Positions 27,201 through 41,822 of a stretch of 64,000 nt of DNA are shown one piece after another (the first letter of the stretch is position 1; each line of letters starts with the position of its first letter). The notes beneath the pieces were generated by a model, which saw nothing but the letters and a program-made list of their open reading frames with translations, was not told the origin of the DNA and did no database searches. Where the stretch lies: positions 2,232,001 to 2,296,000 of the forward strand of contig CM050655.1 in assembly GCA_027574665.1 (NCBI GenBank). Reading direction: 5' to 3'. The DNA comes from Rhynochetos jubatus. Taxonomy: Eukaryota > Chordata > Aves > Eurypygiformes > Rhynochetidae. The translations under genes were made by a program, and so were the position numbers.

Positions 27201-30200
27201 AAATATTAATATTATTTCCTGCTCATTTGGATATGTTTTCAATTTTTATTATGAACAAACTTTCCCAGTTTAGGAGCCCATGGATGTGAACTGTATTGGG
27301 AGAAAAAGCATATTTAAATGCTTATCTGTCTGCTTTGATGCTGTGTCTTTCCTTGGCCAAAGGTAAAATTACTCCTTTGCCTGGTAATGAGGTGGCAAAA
27401 CCCCTCTGGGGAGTTACAGGAAAGGACCTACTGAGAAAATAGATAGCATCAGGATGAAGTCTTCGTTGTACTGGTGCTGTTGTTAGAAACTTGAAACAGA
27501 AACATCTGAGAACAGAAAAATGTATTCTGGCTCCAGCTGTTAAATACATCCCCTGTGCGTCACTTCACGCAATATCCTAAAACCAGAGTCTGCTGGGACC
27601 TCGTTCGTGATTCACAGTGTGTCTGGTGGGGTAAAATAATTCAGTGGGCTCCTTCTGTTCAGTTAAATGTGCTTTTCATCATCATTTTATATGATATACA
27701 TGACGAAACACAAGTAACTGGAAATGACTGTGTTCTCCCCAACAGTAATTTGTACAATAATCCCTGCAAAATCAAACTCAAGTGGGACCATGCTTAAATT
27801 TGAGCGGAAATTTTGCATATCGTTGCTGCCAGAAAGGCCCTAAGGACACAAAGACGCCACCGTTTCTTCACCTGCGGCTCTCCTGGGCAGATAAACAAAC
27901 AGTGATTTGAATAAAATAGCCTAAAAGCAAAAGTGAGGTGATGAATTCTGACTACAATGCAAGGCAATAAAAAGTTTCAGGTCTGGTAATGCTGCCAGCA
28001 AATGCCTGAGCTCAGGATGATTCACCTGGTGATCCTTGAAAAATTTGGAAAGGCTTCACTGAGCACGGACAAGCTTGGAAAGATGCTAAAAGATTGCAGG
28101 GCTGTACGAGTACTGCATTTCATTTTGAAATAATACTCCTATCTGGGCACTATGCTGGTGGTCAAGCTGATTTTAAGGATTTAAAGCATCTTCTAATTTT
28201 TTACTGATAAAGTGTTGCTGCACTGGCAGTGGTTGAAAGGACAGACTGTGATTGACCTGGCTTTTCAGAAGAGCAACCTGTGCTTCTGTGTTGGGAAGAT
28301 AATACTATGCCAAAGGGTGCTTTATTTCCAGGTGCACCTTAGCAGCTGCACCTGAAGGACTTGCCTCGCTATACGTTTATATTAACGTCTAAAATGTAAT
28401 GTTATATAACACATGCACACAGTACTGATGTTGCTCTTTTATAAATACTTCTTTTCACTTAAAACTTTGCAGTTCCCCCCACCTCTTTTTCACTGCCTTC
28501 GCGTGTGATGCAGCAAAAAGGAGTAGCTTGATCTGAGCCTGAAGTTTGGGATTTTCATCTGCTGGTTCCGCAAGAAGAAAAGAAGCATAAAAGCAAAAAC
28601 TTGCAATGGCTGCAGAATGCCCAGCACTCTCTGAGGCTCACCTGCAGAGCTGTATCATGTAATTGATCATTTACAGGTCCTAGGCCTGGGCATCCCTTTT
28701 TTTATCCATGCCTCAGAGTAAAATAGAAATGTGTATTACAATATATATTTTAGAACAGACCTTATTCTCTGAGCATGCATTTGTTGCCTTAGAGTGTTGC
28801 TGGTTTTTTGCATGCCAGCCAAATTCTTGGTGGCTTCTAGGGTGGTTGGTGATTGCATTATGTGCTGTTACAAAGATAAAACAAACCCCCAGCTATAGCA
28901 TTTTATTATGCAAAAGTGTAAAAGAGACAATAAAGTTTAATTGTAGAATAACTCCAGCTTAGCTGCTTTAATTGCAGTATAATATTTTATATTATTGAGT
29001 AGTCTTAGGAAACTCTCGTAACAGATATATGTACACACATCTGTTTTCATAATGTTATTTATCATATTCCTTTGTGGGTTTAGTTCTCGCAGTCAGAGAA
29101 TAAGATGTTCTCCTGAAATAGTGCTTCACAAAATTTTACCTCCAGCAGTCTTGCAGGCGGACAGACATGAAAATCGCCATGTCACCTCTGTATCTGTTAG
29201 GACTCAGTTCTTCACGGTGGAATCGACTTTGTAGTGTACATCCCCTATAGATATTTTTCATCTTGCGGCACTCATAGATACGTCTCTTTGAAGCTGTTAA
29301 TATCCTCAAATCTTACATGTTCCTTCAGTAACAAGTTTACAGGGGACTTTAAGCATAGCAGCAAATGATGCTTACACTTGATTATAAGGGTCTTATTGAC
29401 ATTTAAAGCTCTACTGTGATGAGTCATTATTAAAACATCTGTTTAACATTAGCCAGGATAAATGTGAATATAAAGTATGAGTTGTGATGATAATTAGCCC
29501 TGCAAAAGTGCGTTGTCTGCACTTTACTTTTCCTGAGATGCGTGGTCCTTGTTAGTACAGTTAGCTAGTACACAACTCTATGTATAAGTGGGGTATAGCT
29601 ATGAAAAAAAATATAACAAAATATATATTATATTTCATATAATTATACATGCTATATACACAAAATTATAAATAATTACATATATGTGCCTTCAGGGGAA
29701 TGTGACTTGTTCTAGGCTTGCTAAGTAAGCCTCTGGTCCTGCGCTCCCATGAAGATTGCCAGCTGTGGAGATTTATTTTAACAGAAGAATTTGTGGCAGC
29801 AATAAATGGATCTTCATTTTGTTCGAGAGGTACTAAATTACATTTGCCATTTACCTAAGGTGTGAGAGAGCAAGCGTGAGCCTACCTAGCACGGGCCATG
29901 CAGCAAACGGTTCTTTTTGGTCTTTGGGGACTGCTACCAAACACGATGTAGTGCTTCAATAAAGCATCTGTGGATCAGTGGAGCTGCTTATCTGGCTATG
30001 TGGTACCCGTGTGGGCCTCAGAGATAGGTGGTATCTTTGCAGCTATATCTGAACCCATTGCAGGAAGGAAAATCGACCGAGTACCTTCATCATTCACTAC
30101 GTACATGAAAAATAAGGGTCAGCTGATTGCCATCTGTCACTGATATAAGGCATAATAACATAGACCCTGTAAATGCATCTGACAGCCAAGGAAGGGGACC

Positions 30201-30272
30201 ATGCCACCCGTAGGCTGTGCTCTTATGTGCTGTGACAGACCCCAGCAGGAATTTGGTCCCAGGTGCTGTCCC
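21289..30272. other. Long intron stretch without supported genes
   Basis: No coding exon, RNA gene or transposon that I recognise. A T-run lies near 27110-27122 and an A/T tract at 29607-29690 (mostly TATA- and AATTATA-like). The segment 22015-22210 has clustered homeodomain-like TAATTA and AATCAAT motifs and may be conserved non-coding DNA; this is untested. Confidence 0.55.
29607..29690. repeat. A/T-only low-complexity tract
   Basis: About 85 bases consist almost wholly of A and T with alternating TA steps, such as AAAATATATATTATATTTCA. It is simple sequence with no coding potential. Confidence 0.8.
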
Positions 30273-30430
30273 TAGAACCACAGCATGATATAACAGTTTG
30301 GGTCGGAAGGGACCTTAAAGATCATCCAGTTCCAAGCCCCCTGCCGTGGGCAGGGACACCTTCCACTAGATCAGGTTGCTCCAAGCCTCATCCAGCCTGG
30401 CCTCGAACACTTTCAGGGAGGGGGAACATC
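30273..30430 (-). mobile_element. CR1 LINE, short 3' end fragment, antisense
   Basis: On the plus strand it shows GGTCGGAAGGGACCTTAAAG, CATCCAGTTCCAAGCCCC and GCTCCAAGCCTCATCCAGCC, the reverse complement of the CR1 3' end. The tail at its left is degraded (AGAACCACAGCATGATA). Only about 158 bp remain, with an abrupt join to unrelated sequence near 30430. Confidence 0.9.
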
Positions 30431-30549
30431 AATCAAATGTGTGTTAAGGACCAGCTGGGCCAGGCTTGGTACGGGGGTGTAACCTGTTATTTTTCAGAGC
30501 TGCTTGTTTGCATAAAGTGATGAATCCATTAAAATACATTGGGAAGCAG

Positions 30550-30581
<32 letters not shown>
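30431..30581 (+). other. Block ending in a poly-A tract, possible retrotransposed 3' end
   Basis: ATTAAA at 30528-30533 is followed 20 nt later by 28 uninterrupted A at 30554-30581. This is the layout of a polyadenylated transcript copied into DNA. The upstream limit and any target duplication are not visible, and the adjacent CR1 piece is antisense, so the CR1 cannot itself supply this tail. An A-rich microsatellite that arose by chance is equally possible. Confidence 0.35.
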
Positions 30582-32603
30582 GATTTATGGTAAAGATTCT
30601 CTGTCTTTCAGAATTACATGAGACAATAGGAAAAAAAGGTGAATTTAAGTATTTGTTATTGTCTGAGCTGAACTAGCGATGACACCTCAATAGTGATTGA
30701 TGCCTTTGCTATGAGGACTGTATGAAAGAAATACAGGTGAAAACTTGAATTTTACTCTAAAGAATGGCTGTACTTTGGAAAAAATATTTCTGATGAAATC
30801 ATGTGTTCATAGCATGTGTTCATAACAGGGCACTGGGATGCTGTTGAATACTTTAGTCCAAACCAAAAAAACCCAACTTGTACTTCATTCATTATTTTCA
30901 CATTCACTATATGGGGTTTTTTTAAATATTCAATTCTCAGTGGTTTTGCCATTCATGACTAAGCAAGTCGCCTTTCTACCTTGTGTGACAATCGTACATC
31001 ACACTGAATCCAAACCTCCTGAAATGGTCAGGTTGGCTGAAATCACCTACGTTTGTTCACCTAGGCAGAAAGTGCCAAATTTATAAGATATTTATTTCCT
31101 GCTCTTAGTGACTTTACTGGAATTTTTCTGAATTTTGTTTCTTTTCATGTCAATCCTCCTCCTCATCAACCAGTACAGCAGGTGACTGTCCTTTTCAGGG
31201 AGTCCAGACACCCCCTGTTGAATAATATTAATTTCTTCCTCTAGGATGTAGTTCATCTGAAAATCAATTAAACTCTCTATTTTGCAGAAGACAGTAAAAA
31301 ACCAGAGAAATAGAGATCCCATTCATGTTAATTCTCTCTTCCCCTTTGAAGAGAGTGAAAGACTACATTTCTTTTACAGGAATCTCTCATACTAAAGCTA
31401 CAGGTCATTCTTTCCTATCAGTTTGATTATAAAATGCTAAAAATGCTGCTCAAAAAGGAATTTCTGTCTTGAAAATGAGAAGAGGCTTTGAATGATGTGA
31501 TGCATTCACTTAACTCTGTGATGCATTTGAGAAGAAACATTTGAATTTGCTCTTTGAAGGTTTTACATCCTGCAAAGGCAGTTAGGAATAAAAGTTCATT
31601 AACCCAGGTTGGTTGTGAACTAAAGGGCCAGTAAATAAAAGCAACATTGCTTCTTGGATTTTTGTTCATGAGAATATTTGTAAATACTTCTTTGAAAGTT
31701 GTTTTGCTCTTTTCTGTTTCCTGTAGTAAAGTGGGATGTGAAATGATGTGAAATGATGAAATATATTGCAATTACTTTCTAGGAAAAAAACCAACCGAAC
31801 TCACAAGTGCAGCAGTCTTTAGGTTTGTTTAATTAAACTGTTTCTCTAAGGAGAAACTTTATTGGAAACCTTATATGTATGCAAACATATATATTTAATG
31901 CAAATGTCTGATTTAAAGTGAAAACCTGGACCTTTTGGGGTTCTGCACATCCAACTCTCATGATCCTGTTTTCTTTGAGCATCTGCACTTTACGCAGTGG
32001 TAATCTGTTATAGTTGGGTTTACGGCGGGACTTTGCTTCCAAAATACATGGTGTAGTCTATGGTGCATAACACTGAAGTAATGGAATTTATCAGAGACCT
32101 GAAGACTAAAGTTGGAAAAAAATTATCCCAAACATCCAGAATTGGTATGTGTTCAATCATTAGGATATGACAGGACTCGATTCTGGAAACCTGTCAAGCT
32201 CAAGGACAAATTTGTCATGTACTTTGGGAGTAGGATGAAACCTTAATGAATTTTGCTGTCTCTGAACTAGGGTAACGCACTAAAAATTTCCCCAGATCAT
32301 GGGGTGTCATAGGCAATGATGTGTGCCAGGGCACAATGAACTGACCCCCTCTTTCTTGCTTGCTTTCAGCCTGCGTTGCTTTCTTCTCATCTCACGGTTG
32401 CTTTTAGGTCATTTTTCCAAAAGCCCATGTACTACAGCTAAAATTTCAGGTATTTTGGATCATTTCAGTGCATGCTTTAGTCCATTGTCCAGCGGATGAG
32501 TTTTCTGTTCCTGTTTTGAAGTGTGTACCCATTTTCATACTTTCTCATGAATGAATTTGTTTTCCTCTGCAGTCACAACTGTTTTTTCAAATTTTGACGT
32601 TTT
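30582..32603. other. PRKG1: Intron sequence directly upstream of the PRKG1 exon
   Basis: No gene or transposon is seen. A GATGTGAAAT unit is repeated about 2.8 times at 31735-31761, and a 13-bp direct duplication (CATGTGTTCATAG type) lies near 30799-30824. Confidence 0.6.
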
Positions 32604-34073
<1,470 letters not shown>

Positions 34074-34376
34074 GAAGGGGACTTTTTACAAGGGCAGGCA
34101 GTGACAGGACAAGGGGTAATGGGTTTAAATTGAAAGGAGGGAGATTTAGTTTAGATATCAGGAAGAAATTCTTCCCGGAGAGGGTGGGGAGGCACTGGGA
34201 CAGGTTGCGCAGAGAAGCTGTGGATGCCCCATCCCTGGCAGTGTCCAAGGCCAGGCTGGGTGAGGCTTTGAGCAACCTGGTCTAGTGGAAGGTGTCCCTG
34301 CCCCTGGCAGGGGGTTGGAACTGGATGGTCTTTGAGGTCCCTTCCAACTCAAACCATTCTATGATTCTGTGATTCT
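34074..34376 (+). mobile_element. CR1 LINE, 3' end fragment
   Basis: The fragment begins near GAAGGGGACTTTTTACAAGG and ends with CATTCTATGATTCTGTGATTCT. The peptide trace retains FRKKFF-like and DAPSLAVSKARLGEAL-like carboxyl residues. About 300 bp remain, in PRKG1 orientation, cut at nearly the same element position as the copy at 3001. Confidence 0.93.
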
Positions 34377-37300
34377 ACAATAAACTGAAGGAGTAGCCTG
34401 TATTAATTCAACTTTAAATTAGTTTTCTCTGGTTAGTATTGGAGGAAAAAAGGTCTTAAAAAATATTACATTAATAATAATATGTGAATAGCTATTATTT
34501 AATATATATTGTACATATATATTTAGAAAAAACAATACATAAATATAATATATATATGCTAACTCAATCTCTATGATAATACTGTTGAGGAGTCAGAAAA
34601 TTGGGTTGTCCTACAAAGTGACCACAGTCCTGTGATCTCCAGGCAAGACTTTAGGGATGAGGCAGGGCAAGTGGAGCCAGTAATGTGATCCCATGGACGT
34701 GATACCCTGGGCAGGAGTGTGGCTGTACCAGAGCTCAGCCAGTACAACAGGTGAGGAACTACTTGAAGCTGGGGCACTGTTAGCTGCTTAGATCTGGGAG
34801 CAGGGACCTGCCCAACTCATTACACTGGTTCTTTACTGAGTTGACCTGCCACCTCCTGTCCTCCTCTTGTGGCCTGAAGCTTTACCTGTGATTGTTTTCA
34901 GTCATGAGTAAAAATAATAATAAAACCAAAATAATGAAACTCAGATAATTGGCCAGGCCGTGTGGCCTGTGATGAGGAGAAGGTGTTTCCCTGGAGAGGA
35001 CCAGGAGCTCCATGGAGATGTTCTGCTGCTCAGAGATGATGTGAAAGTGTAGTCATCAAATACCAGTGGTCTGAGTTGATGGTTGTTAACAAGCAAATTC
35101 AGGAGAGAAGACATACCTGTTGCCATACTGAAAGCATTTAAAAAATTAATAAATTCAAGTGTTAATCAACGTTGGCCTTTCTTGTGTGCTGGTGAATGAA
35201 ACCAAAAAAATGAATACAAGATCTGTTCTGGGGATTAGAAACTGGCTCTCTTTCAAAGCAGAAACCATGCACATGTTAAGCTCTTAAGCTTTGGGCTTTA
35301 ATAGAGATTTTCTAGAAGATTGTAAAGATTAATTTGGATGCAGGTTCCACAGAGCCTGTCCAACTATAGTTTTAAAGCAAATAGTGTGAGGAAGAAACTA
35401 AGAAGTGTTTTCTCACACTGTGTCTGAACTTCTTGGTCACGGCCTATTATGGTGTGTTGAGCCGCATATTAATAATCATTAGAAAGGCCTAAGACATGTT
35501 TTCTTTAAATCTTACAGTTTTAATTTAGGAATTTTTTTTTCCTACACAACAATTGTAGCATTGGACAGATGTAGGAAGGTAATTAAAAATTATATCTACC
35601 CATCATGTAGTCCAGTTGTGCTCTGTGCATCAATAGCTGTCTCAAGCACAACTTAAATTCCATCTATTACATTAAATTATCATTTTTAAGGATGTTTTCC
35701 TTCAAAGTCTTTTTAAGGAAGAAGTAAATCTTGAAAACAAGGAGAATGTCGATTGTTAACCTTGTTCTTTGTTATTTTTTTTTTCCTTTCCTCTATTAAT
35801 AAGTGAATGAAAACACTCTTGTTAAGAAATAAAACAGAACAGAAACAAAGGACTGAATGGTACCTGTTGACAGAAAAGTCAGTGGGGTTGGACAGCATTA
35901 TTTTCTGCTGATGTTGGTCTGAAGAAGTTGCCCTTTCTAATCTTGTCCTTTGTTACAATAACGCAATGGTCATTGTCTTCAATAACGTATTTTCACTTAT
36001 GAACAAAATACAATAGAAATTATGCTTTGGGGAGTCAAAGAAGACTATTTATATATTCTCATTTATCTTGTTGAAAAGAAGTCTGAGCACTGGTATTACC
36101 AAGGCTCCTTGTAGTCATTATATGAAATATTACCCCTTAACCCAGTGTAGTGGTTTTGCTGTGTTTTTTTTCTGTGGAAGGAACATATTGATGACACAGG
36201 TCAGCTACAGTTTTCTTAGCTTCACCCTTTTATGCTCAGAGAATGTATAGTCCAGTCTGTTCTTCTGACTGCTCTAAGAAGACCTTATGGTCAAGAAATC
36301 CAGATCTACCTTCCCTACAGGACCCGGGCCAGAAGGCTCTCTCCTGGCTTACTCCAGGGAGTAGTATGTAGTTTTCATGGACTTAGAAAACTTGAGATAA
36401 CTCTTCTGATGTATAGAAATCCACTGCATTATACTGGAGTAGGAAGCATGCAAACATCCTCTTTCTCATCGCTATTATGAGGAACTGGTATGTGTATCCC
36501 TTTCTGCTGCTTGTAAAGTCAACAGATGATCCTTGAAGTGATCAAAAGATGGCCTAATTCCCTAGCAGCACCTGCTTCAAGTAGAGAAGGGAAAATCCAG
36601 AGTATGTTTTGATCCCTGTGTATATGCCGAATGACAAATCATAGCAACAATTCCTTTTGAAGCACAAATTTTCAGTAGCTCATTATGTGGCTAAATCAAT
36701 GCTAGATCAAGCTAGTTCATAGTGCAGCTCACAGTAAAAAGTTATAATACTATGCTGTAGATTTAGTAACTCTATGTTACAGGGTTTTTTCTGAACATTT
36801 CTTTCATTTTTACCCAATTTAGTGCTTTCTGTATGTCATGGAATATATTTGCAAGAAAGACCATCATTCTGAAGGGGAGGTTACAGCTATGCTAAAATCA
36901 ACTGTACATCTTACGGCAACATTCATTGCTATAGTGTTGGAATGAGTTTATTCTCAGGCCTCTACTAAAAATAATTCCATTTAAGCAAGATCAGAATATT
37001 TCAGTTAAGGAAACAGCGACTTACTTATAAAATAAACTTGTCCAGGAAATAAAAGATGGGAAAAAGCCTTATGCTGTGCAGGTGTAAGAATTTCCTGCTA
37101 AATCATAAAAGTTTAAACACCAGAATGCCTCGGAAGAGTAAATACTGTATTTTTTTTTACAAAACAACCCTTCCTAACTGTTCCATAAAAAGAGGCCTCG
37201 TGTTCCGGTCCATGGTGTAAACTCTGATTCATCCAAGACCCTGAAACAAGGAGAACAAATGATGAATACTCTGCGTTGCCTCAGAGGGAGGATCTAGCTG

Positions 37301-38238
37301 TAGAAGTGGAAACTTAAATTCACACATACAAACAGAATCTTGAATCTTATAAATAAAAATTCAGTAGTACTAATAGGAAGAAAATTAGAAGTATCTTGTT
37401 AGTCCAAGCTTTTAACTTAATTCTTGTCAAAAACTTTCATCTAGCTGAAGAAATGCCCACTCCAGCTTTTAATGTTTTGTCGTAGCACTCTGGCTTGATC
37501 TTGAGTCTTGTTGACAGTTTTATCTGACTCCAAATTGCCTTAAGTGGGAAGTTTTGATCTAGGCCGACATGGCAGTGCTGAGCTGGTTATGTCTAAGAAA
37601 TGGGAGTTTATGCACTCGTGGCTTATCTGCATGGGGAATTAGGCTGGTAAAGCTTTTCTTGTGTAGCCACGTATTTAATGGCAGTGACACATGATGAAAT
37701 TGGTCAATATGTGAGTAGTATAATGATTTCAGAGTGAAGGTTTTGCATTTTATGTGAGTAGTTTGCCAGTGAGAGGAAAGCAAATACAAAAATGTGTGAT
37801 GCTTTATGAAATGGCCTGTCTTTGAAAGATTGCCTGAGGTTTCACATGAAATGTTTCCCAAAGTGCATCTTAGGGTGAAATTACTCGATAGAACTGGGAG
37901 CAAAATTAAGAGAGTGCAGCAAAGGGAAGAGAGACTTTGGAAAAAGAGAGTTGGAAGTGGATGGAAAGTTGGTAAAATATGTATGTTAAGATTGTTTCAG
38001 CTGACTAAATCGGCAAAATGAGCTTTGGCTTAAAGAGGACAACTTCTGTGGAGCACTGGAATGTAGACAAAGTGAACAGAGGGGGTAGCCCAGAAAAAGG
38101 AGAAGGGAAATTATTTCTTTAAGGCAAATGCATCTATTCTTAATGCAAAGCTACATACAGGAACAGATGGACTGGTTCAAACAAGGGCTCATCTAGAGGT
38201 GTGTTTTTCACACCAAGGTGTTGCTTAAGGCCAAAAAC
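34377..38238. other. Intron sequence, A+T-rich
   Basis: An A/T-only tract with TA dinucleotides lies at about 34456-34560. No gene or known transposon is seen in the remainder. Confidence 0.6.
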
Positions 38239-38333
38239 ATCATAGAATCATAGAATGGTTTAGTTTGGAAGGGACCTTAAAGCTCATCTAGTTCCAAACC
38301 CCTGCCATGGCCAGGGATACTTTCCGCTACAGG
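38239..38333 (-). mobile_element. CR1 LINE, very short 3' end fragment, antisense
   Basis: The plus strand reads ATCATAGAATCATAGAATGG then TTGGAAGGGACCTTAAAGCT and CCCTGCCATGGCCAGGGATA, the reverse complement of a CR1 3' untranslated end with two tail octamers. It stops after about 95 bp. Confidence 0.92.
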
Positions 38334-41021
38334 ACCATCCCCACTGAGAGGGGGTTACAGTCCAAGACTTTGAAGACCAAGTGTATCATCCTGAAGGGTA
38401 TTCACAACCACAAGTTCTGCCTGTCACCCACCTTTAAGATGTCCAAATTTTGAAAGACAATCCAAGGAGTTTCTCTAGGGGGAACAAACTGGACTGTTAC
38501 GTCATGATCAGGTCCTGTCTGACCTCAGAGGCAACCAAGGATTGGTTCAAATTACACCACTTTTACTTTCACTGTTGCTGTCCAGGCTGACAAACACCAG
38601 ACCTAACATGCAATCCATGAACCATGCTCCTGATATGGTGACAAGAAAGCTTATGCCCAGATTATGCTCTGTGGGATGGAGCCAGGAAGGCTGGAAACAA
38701 CCAGACCGCATCTCCCAAGAGCTGTAGATGAGATGACAAAACCTGAAAATCAAGTCACCTTTTTCTACCATGCCCCAGATGTTCAGGGAAGAGTAAAACC
38801 AGGGAGAGGTAATAAATACATAATTCAGCTGCTTTGCAGCTGACATAGCTTTCTGACTCCTGTCTGTGGAAAGCTCTGAATCATGTCTTTCTTCTTAAGT
38901 GCTCACACGTGGCATTTTTCAGCCCTCTTTTTCCTGTTAGCATAACTCAAGTGAGGTGGATCATATGCCACCCACAATTTTTCTCCAATCTGCAGAGCTG
39001 TCAAGTAGTATCTTCCTTTGTCTCTGAAGATGCACTGTTCCTTCTATCACTGCACGCTGTGTGAACCCCACAGGTCTGCTAAGAAAGGGAAGACTGAATG
39101 ACTGATCTGCATTAGAGCACATGTATTACGTGGCAATTTTAGCTGGAAAGTGTAAGCGGCCAGACTTTTTCCATAACACGTCTGGCTTTAATAAGGACAC
39201 CTGGAAACCAGACCTCCACCCTGTTCGTTCTTGGCTGAGGTATACAGCAACCTTCAGTGCACAGTAAGGGTTAGAATTATCCTTGATTCATAATAGTGAG
39301 CAAAAGGATGGGCAATAGTGACTATTGAGCAGGCAGAAAATCAGCTCAACTTTGAGCACAGTGCGGGAAGGTTTATACAGGACTCCTCACTTATCCTGAA
39401 AATGAAGAATGAATTCATACTTGTATGCAATGAATTGAAAAAACCAAATACTATATACTGTCCCTTTCAGGTGTTTTGTTTGGGTTTTTTGGGTTTGTTT
39501 TTTTTTTTTGTTTTGTTTTTTTTTTTAAGATGAGATGAAAGTACAGCTTAGCCCTTGACTCTCTGAAGGTCATGTTAAACTCACTGTGCTATGAGTATCT
39601 ATGTGTAGTTACACCTGGGGCTTTAGTGGGGAAGGCTAAGATGACCTGAGAGAGTTTGCAAGACTGAAACTTTAGTCTTTTGCATTTTGGTTCGATAAAC
39701 CGTGTTACAGCCAGCACTGGGGAAAGTAGTTATTTTGGAAAGCCATGCAAAGCACCACCAGCTTTGTGTTTCTCAGCTTGGATTTCTCACTCTTAGCCAT
39801 AAACTGGAGTGCACAGAGAGACCCATCCCAGGCTGTAATTCATGCAAAATGCTGCAAATCTGTGTGTCAACAGGGTGCAGCTAATGAGCTGCCAAGGATC
39901 ACCAAGCCCCCCAGCCAAGCAACAGCGGGATGGAGACAGGCGGTTGGCTGAAGTGGACACAGCAGGGAACAGCATTAATGAGTTACCACTGCAGGGAAGG
40001 ATGGCAGCAGCCTCTGGGTGGAAACTGGAGAGTAAATAAGATGTCAGGAAGCAAATTAGGGGTGGCCTAAAGGTAGAAAGAAGGAAAAGGCTGTTGTATT
40101 TCCTTGGGCAGGCGTGGGAAGGATTCAAGGATGGTTGAGAAGCTGAGTGTAAGGCTGCAGACAGTGAAGATAGCCAAGGTGCTCACAGAAGCTCTCAGGA
40201 GGTCCATGAGCCTCTCAGGCTCATGCATTAAGTATGAAGACAGCCTGTGATACAGGTTTTGTTACATTTCAGTAGACCTGCGTGGAAAACAAGCGTGTTT
40301 TGGCTTTGGAAATTCCACAAAAGCCTTGTCGATCTGGTCTGTTTGGTCTTTACCAAATTACTTTAAACTCAGTTTGTGCTGGGGACACTTGAGGATATCT
40401 CAAAGGAAGTTTCTGTTTGCAGGCGGCTGAGCATGAGGAGGTGGTTTCGCTGCGCCACGGTGCACAGGCAGGCGCTGAAGCAGAACTGAAATGATGCACC
40501 ACGGTATCAAACTATCAGTTTGCTTCTGCCCTTTAACATGAAAAATAGTCTTTCTCATCTTTCAGTGGAGAGAAGGGCAGGTTAAAATTCTGTTAAAATA
40601 CCTTTAGTAATAAATTATTTCTGTAGCCAAAATCTAGTCTCCATAATCCCTTGTGAATGTTGCTAATGCATATGAAGGGGCTGGGGCAAGGTTTTTTTTG
40701 TAATGGAAGTTTAATATTGACCAAGCATGTTTTAATATAAGGAAAAATTTTTATTGGAGGCAATGCACCACAAGGAAAAAGGAGGAGAAGTGAAAACAAG
40801 CCTAATGTTCTATGAGGGTTATATGAAGACTAGCGCTCTGGGAATGCGTGTATTTCTGGAATGGTTTAGTCTCTCTTTCAGTACAGCTGCTGATTAATCA
40901 ATAAGACAAGGTGAAGTCAGGAATTAAATCTTGGACTTCTCTTGGTTGTTAGCCTTTAAAAACAATGCTGTTTATTTTTAGTTTCTATTTTTAATTTCCA
41001 AGTCCCTTGGGTGAATGCTGT
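38334..41021. other. Intron sequence without recognised features
   Basis: Contains a T-rich tract interrupted by G at about 39490-39528. Open frames on both strands around 38540-38850 and 39700-40130 overlap each other and have no family resemblance. Confidence 0.6.
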
Positions 41022-41484
41022 CATAGAATCACAGAACTGTGTGACTTGGAAGGGACCTTAAAGACCATCCAGTTCCAACTCCCCTGCCACGGACAGGGAC
41101 ACCCTCCACTAGACCAGGTTGCTCCAAGCCTCATCCAGCCTGGCCTTGGACACTGCCAGGGATGGGGCATCCACAGCTTCTCTGGGCAACCTGTCCCAGT
41201 GCCCCCTCCAGGAAGAACTTCTTCCTGATATCTAAACTAAATCTCCCTGCTTTCAATTTAAACCCCTTGTCCTGTCATTACCTGCCCTTGTAAAAAGATC
41301 GCCCTCCAGTATTCTTGTAGCCCCTTCAGGTATTGGAAGGTGCTATAAAGTCTCCGTGGAGCCTTCTGTTTTCCAGACTGAACAAGCCCAATTCTCTCAG
41401 CCTTTCTTCATAGGAGAGGTGCTCCAGCCATTGGAGCATCTCTGTGGCCTCCTCTGCAATCGCTCCAACCAGTCAATGTCCTTC

Positions 41485-41822
41485 TTATGTTGGGGGCCCC
41501 ATAGCTGGACACAGTACTCCAGGTGGGGGTCTCACGAGAGCAGAGTAGAGGGGGAGAATCCCCTCCCTTGACCTGCCGGCCACGCTGCTTGGGATACAGC
41601 TCAGGATCTGGTTGGCTTTCTGGGCTGCCAGCGCACACAGCCAGCTCATGTCCAGCTTTTCATCCACCAGTATCCCCAAGTCCTTCTCCTCAGGGCTGCC
41701 CTTGATCCGTTCTCCATCCAGCCTGTCCTTGTGCTTGGGATTGCCCCGACCCAGGTGCAGGACCTTGCACTTGGCCTTGTTGAACTTCATGAGGTTGGCA
41801 GAGGCCCACCTCTCCAGCTTGT
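41485..41822 (-). pseudogene. CR1 reverse transcriptase, carboxyl-proximal remnant
   Basis: A separate minus-strand frame (to 41859) continues the same element after a frameshift. It shows [32 protein letters not shown] and LCALAAQKANQILSC, typical of the CR1 polymerase thumb/connection region. Beyond this the frame is again lost before the 3' end. Confidence 0.9.
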
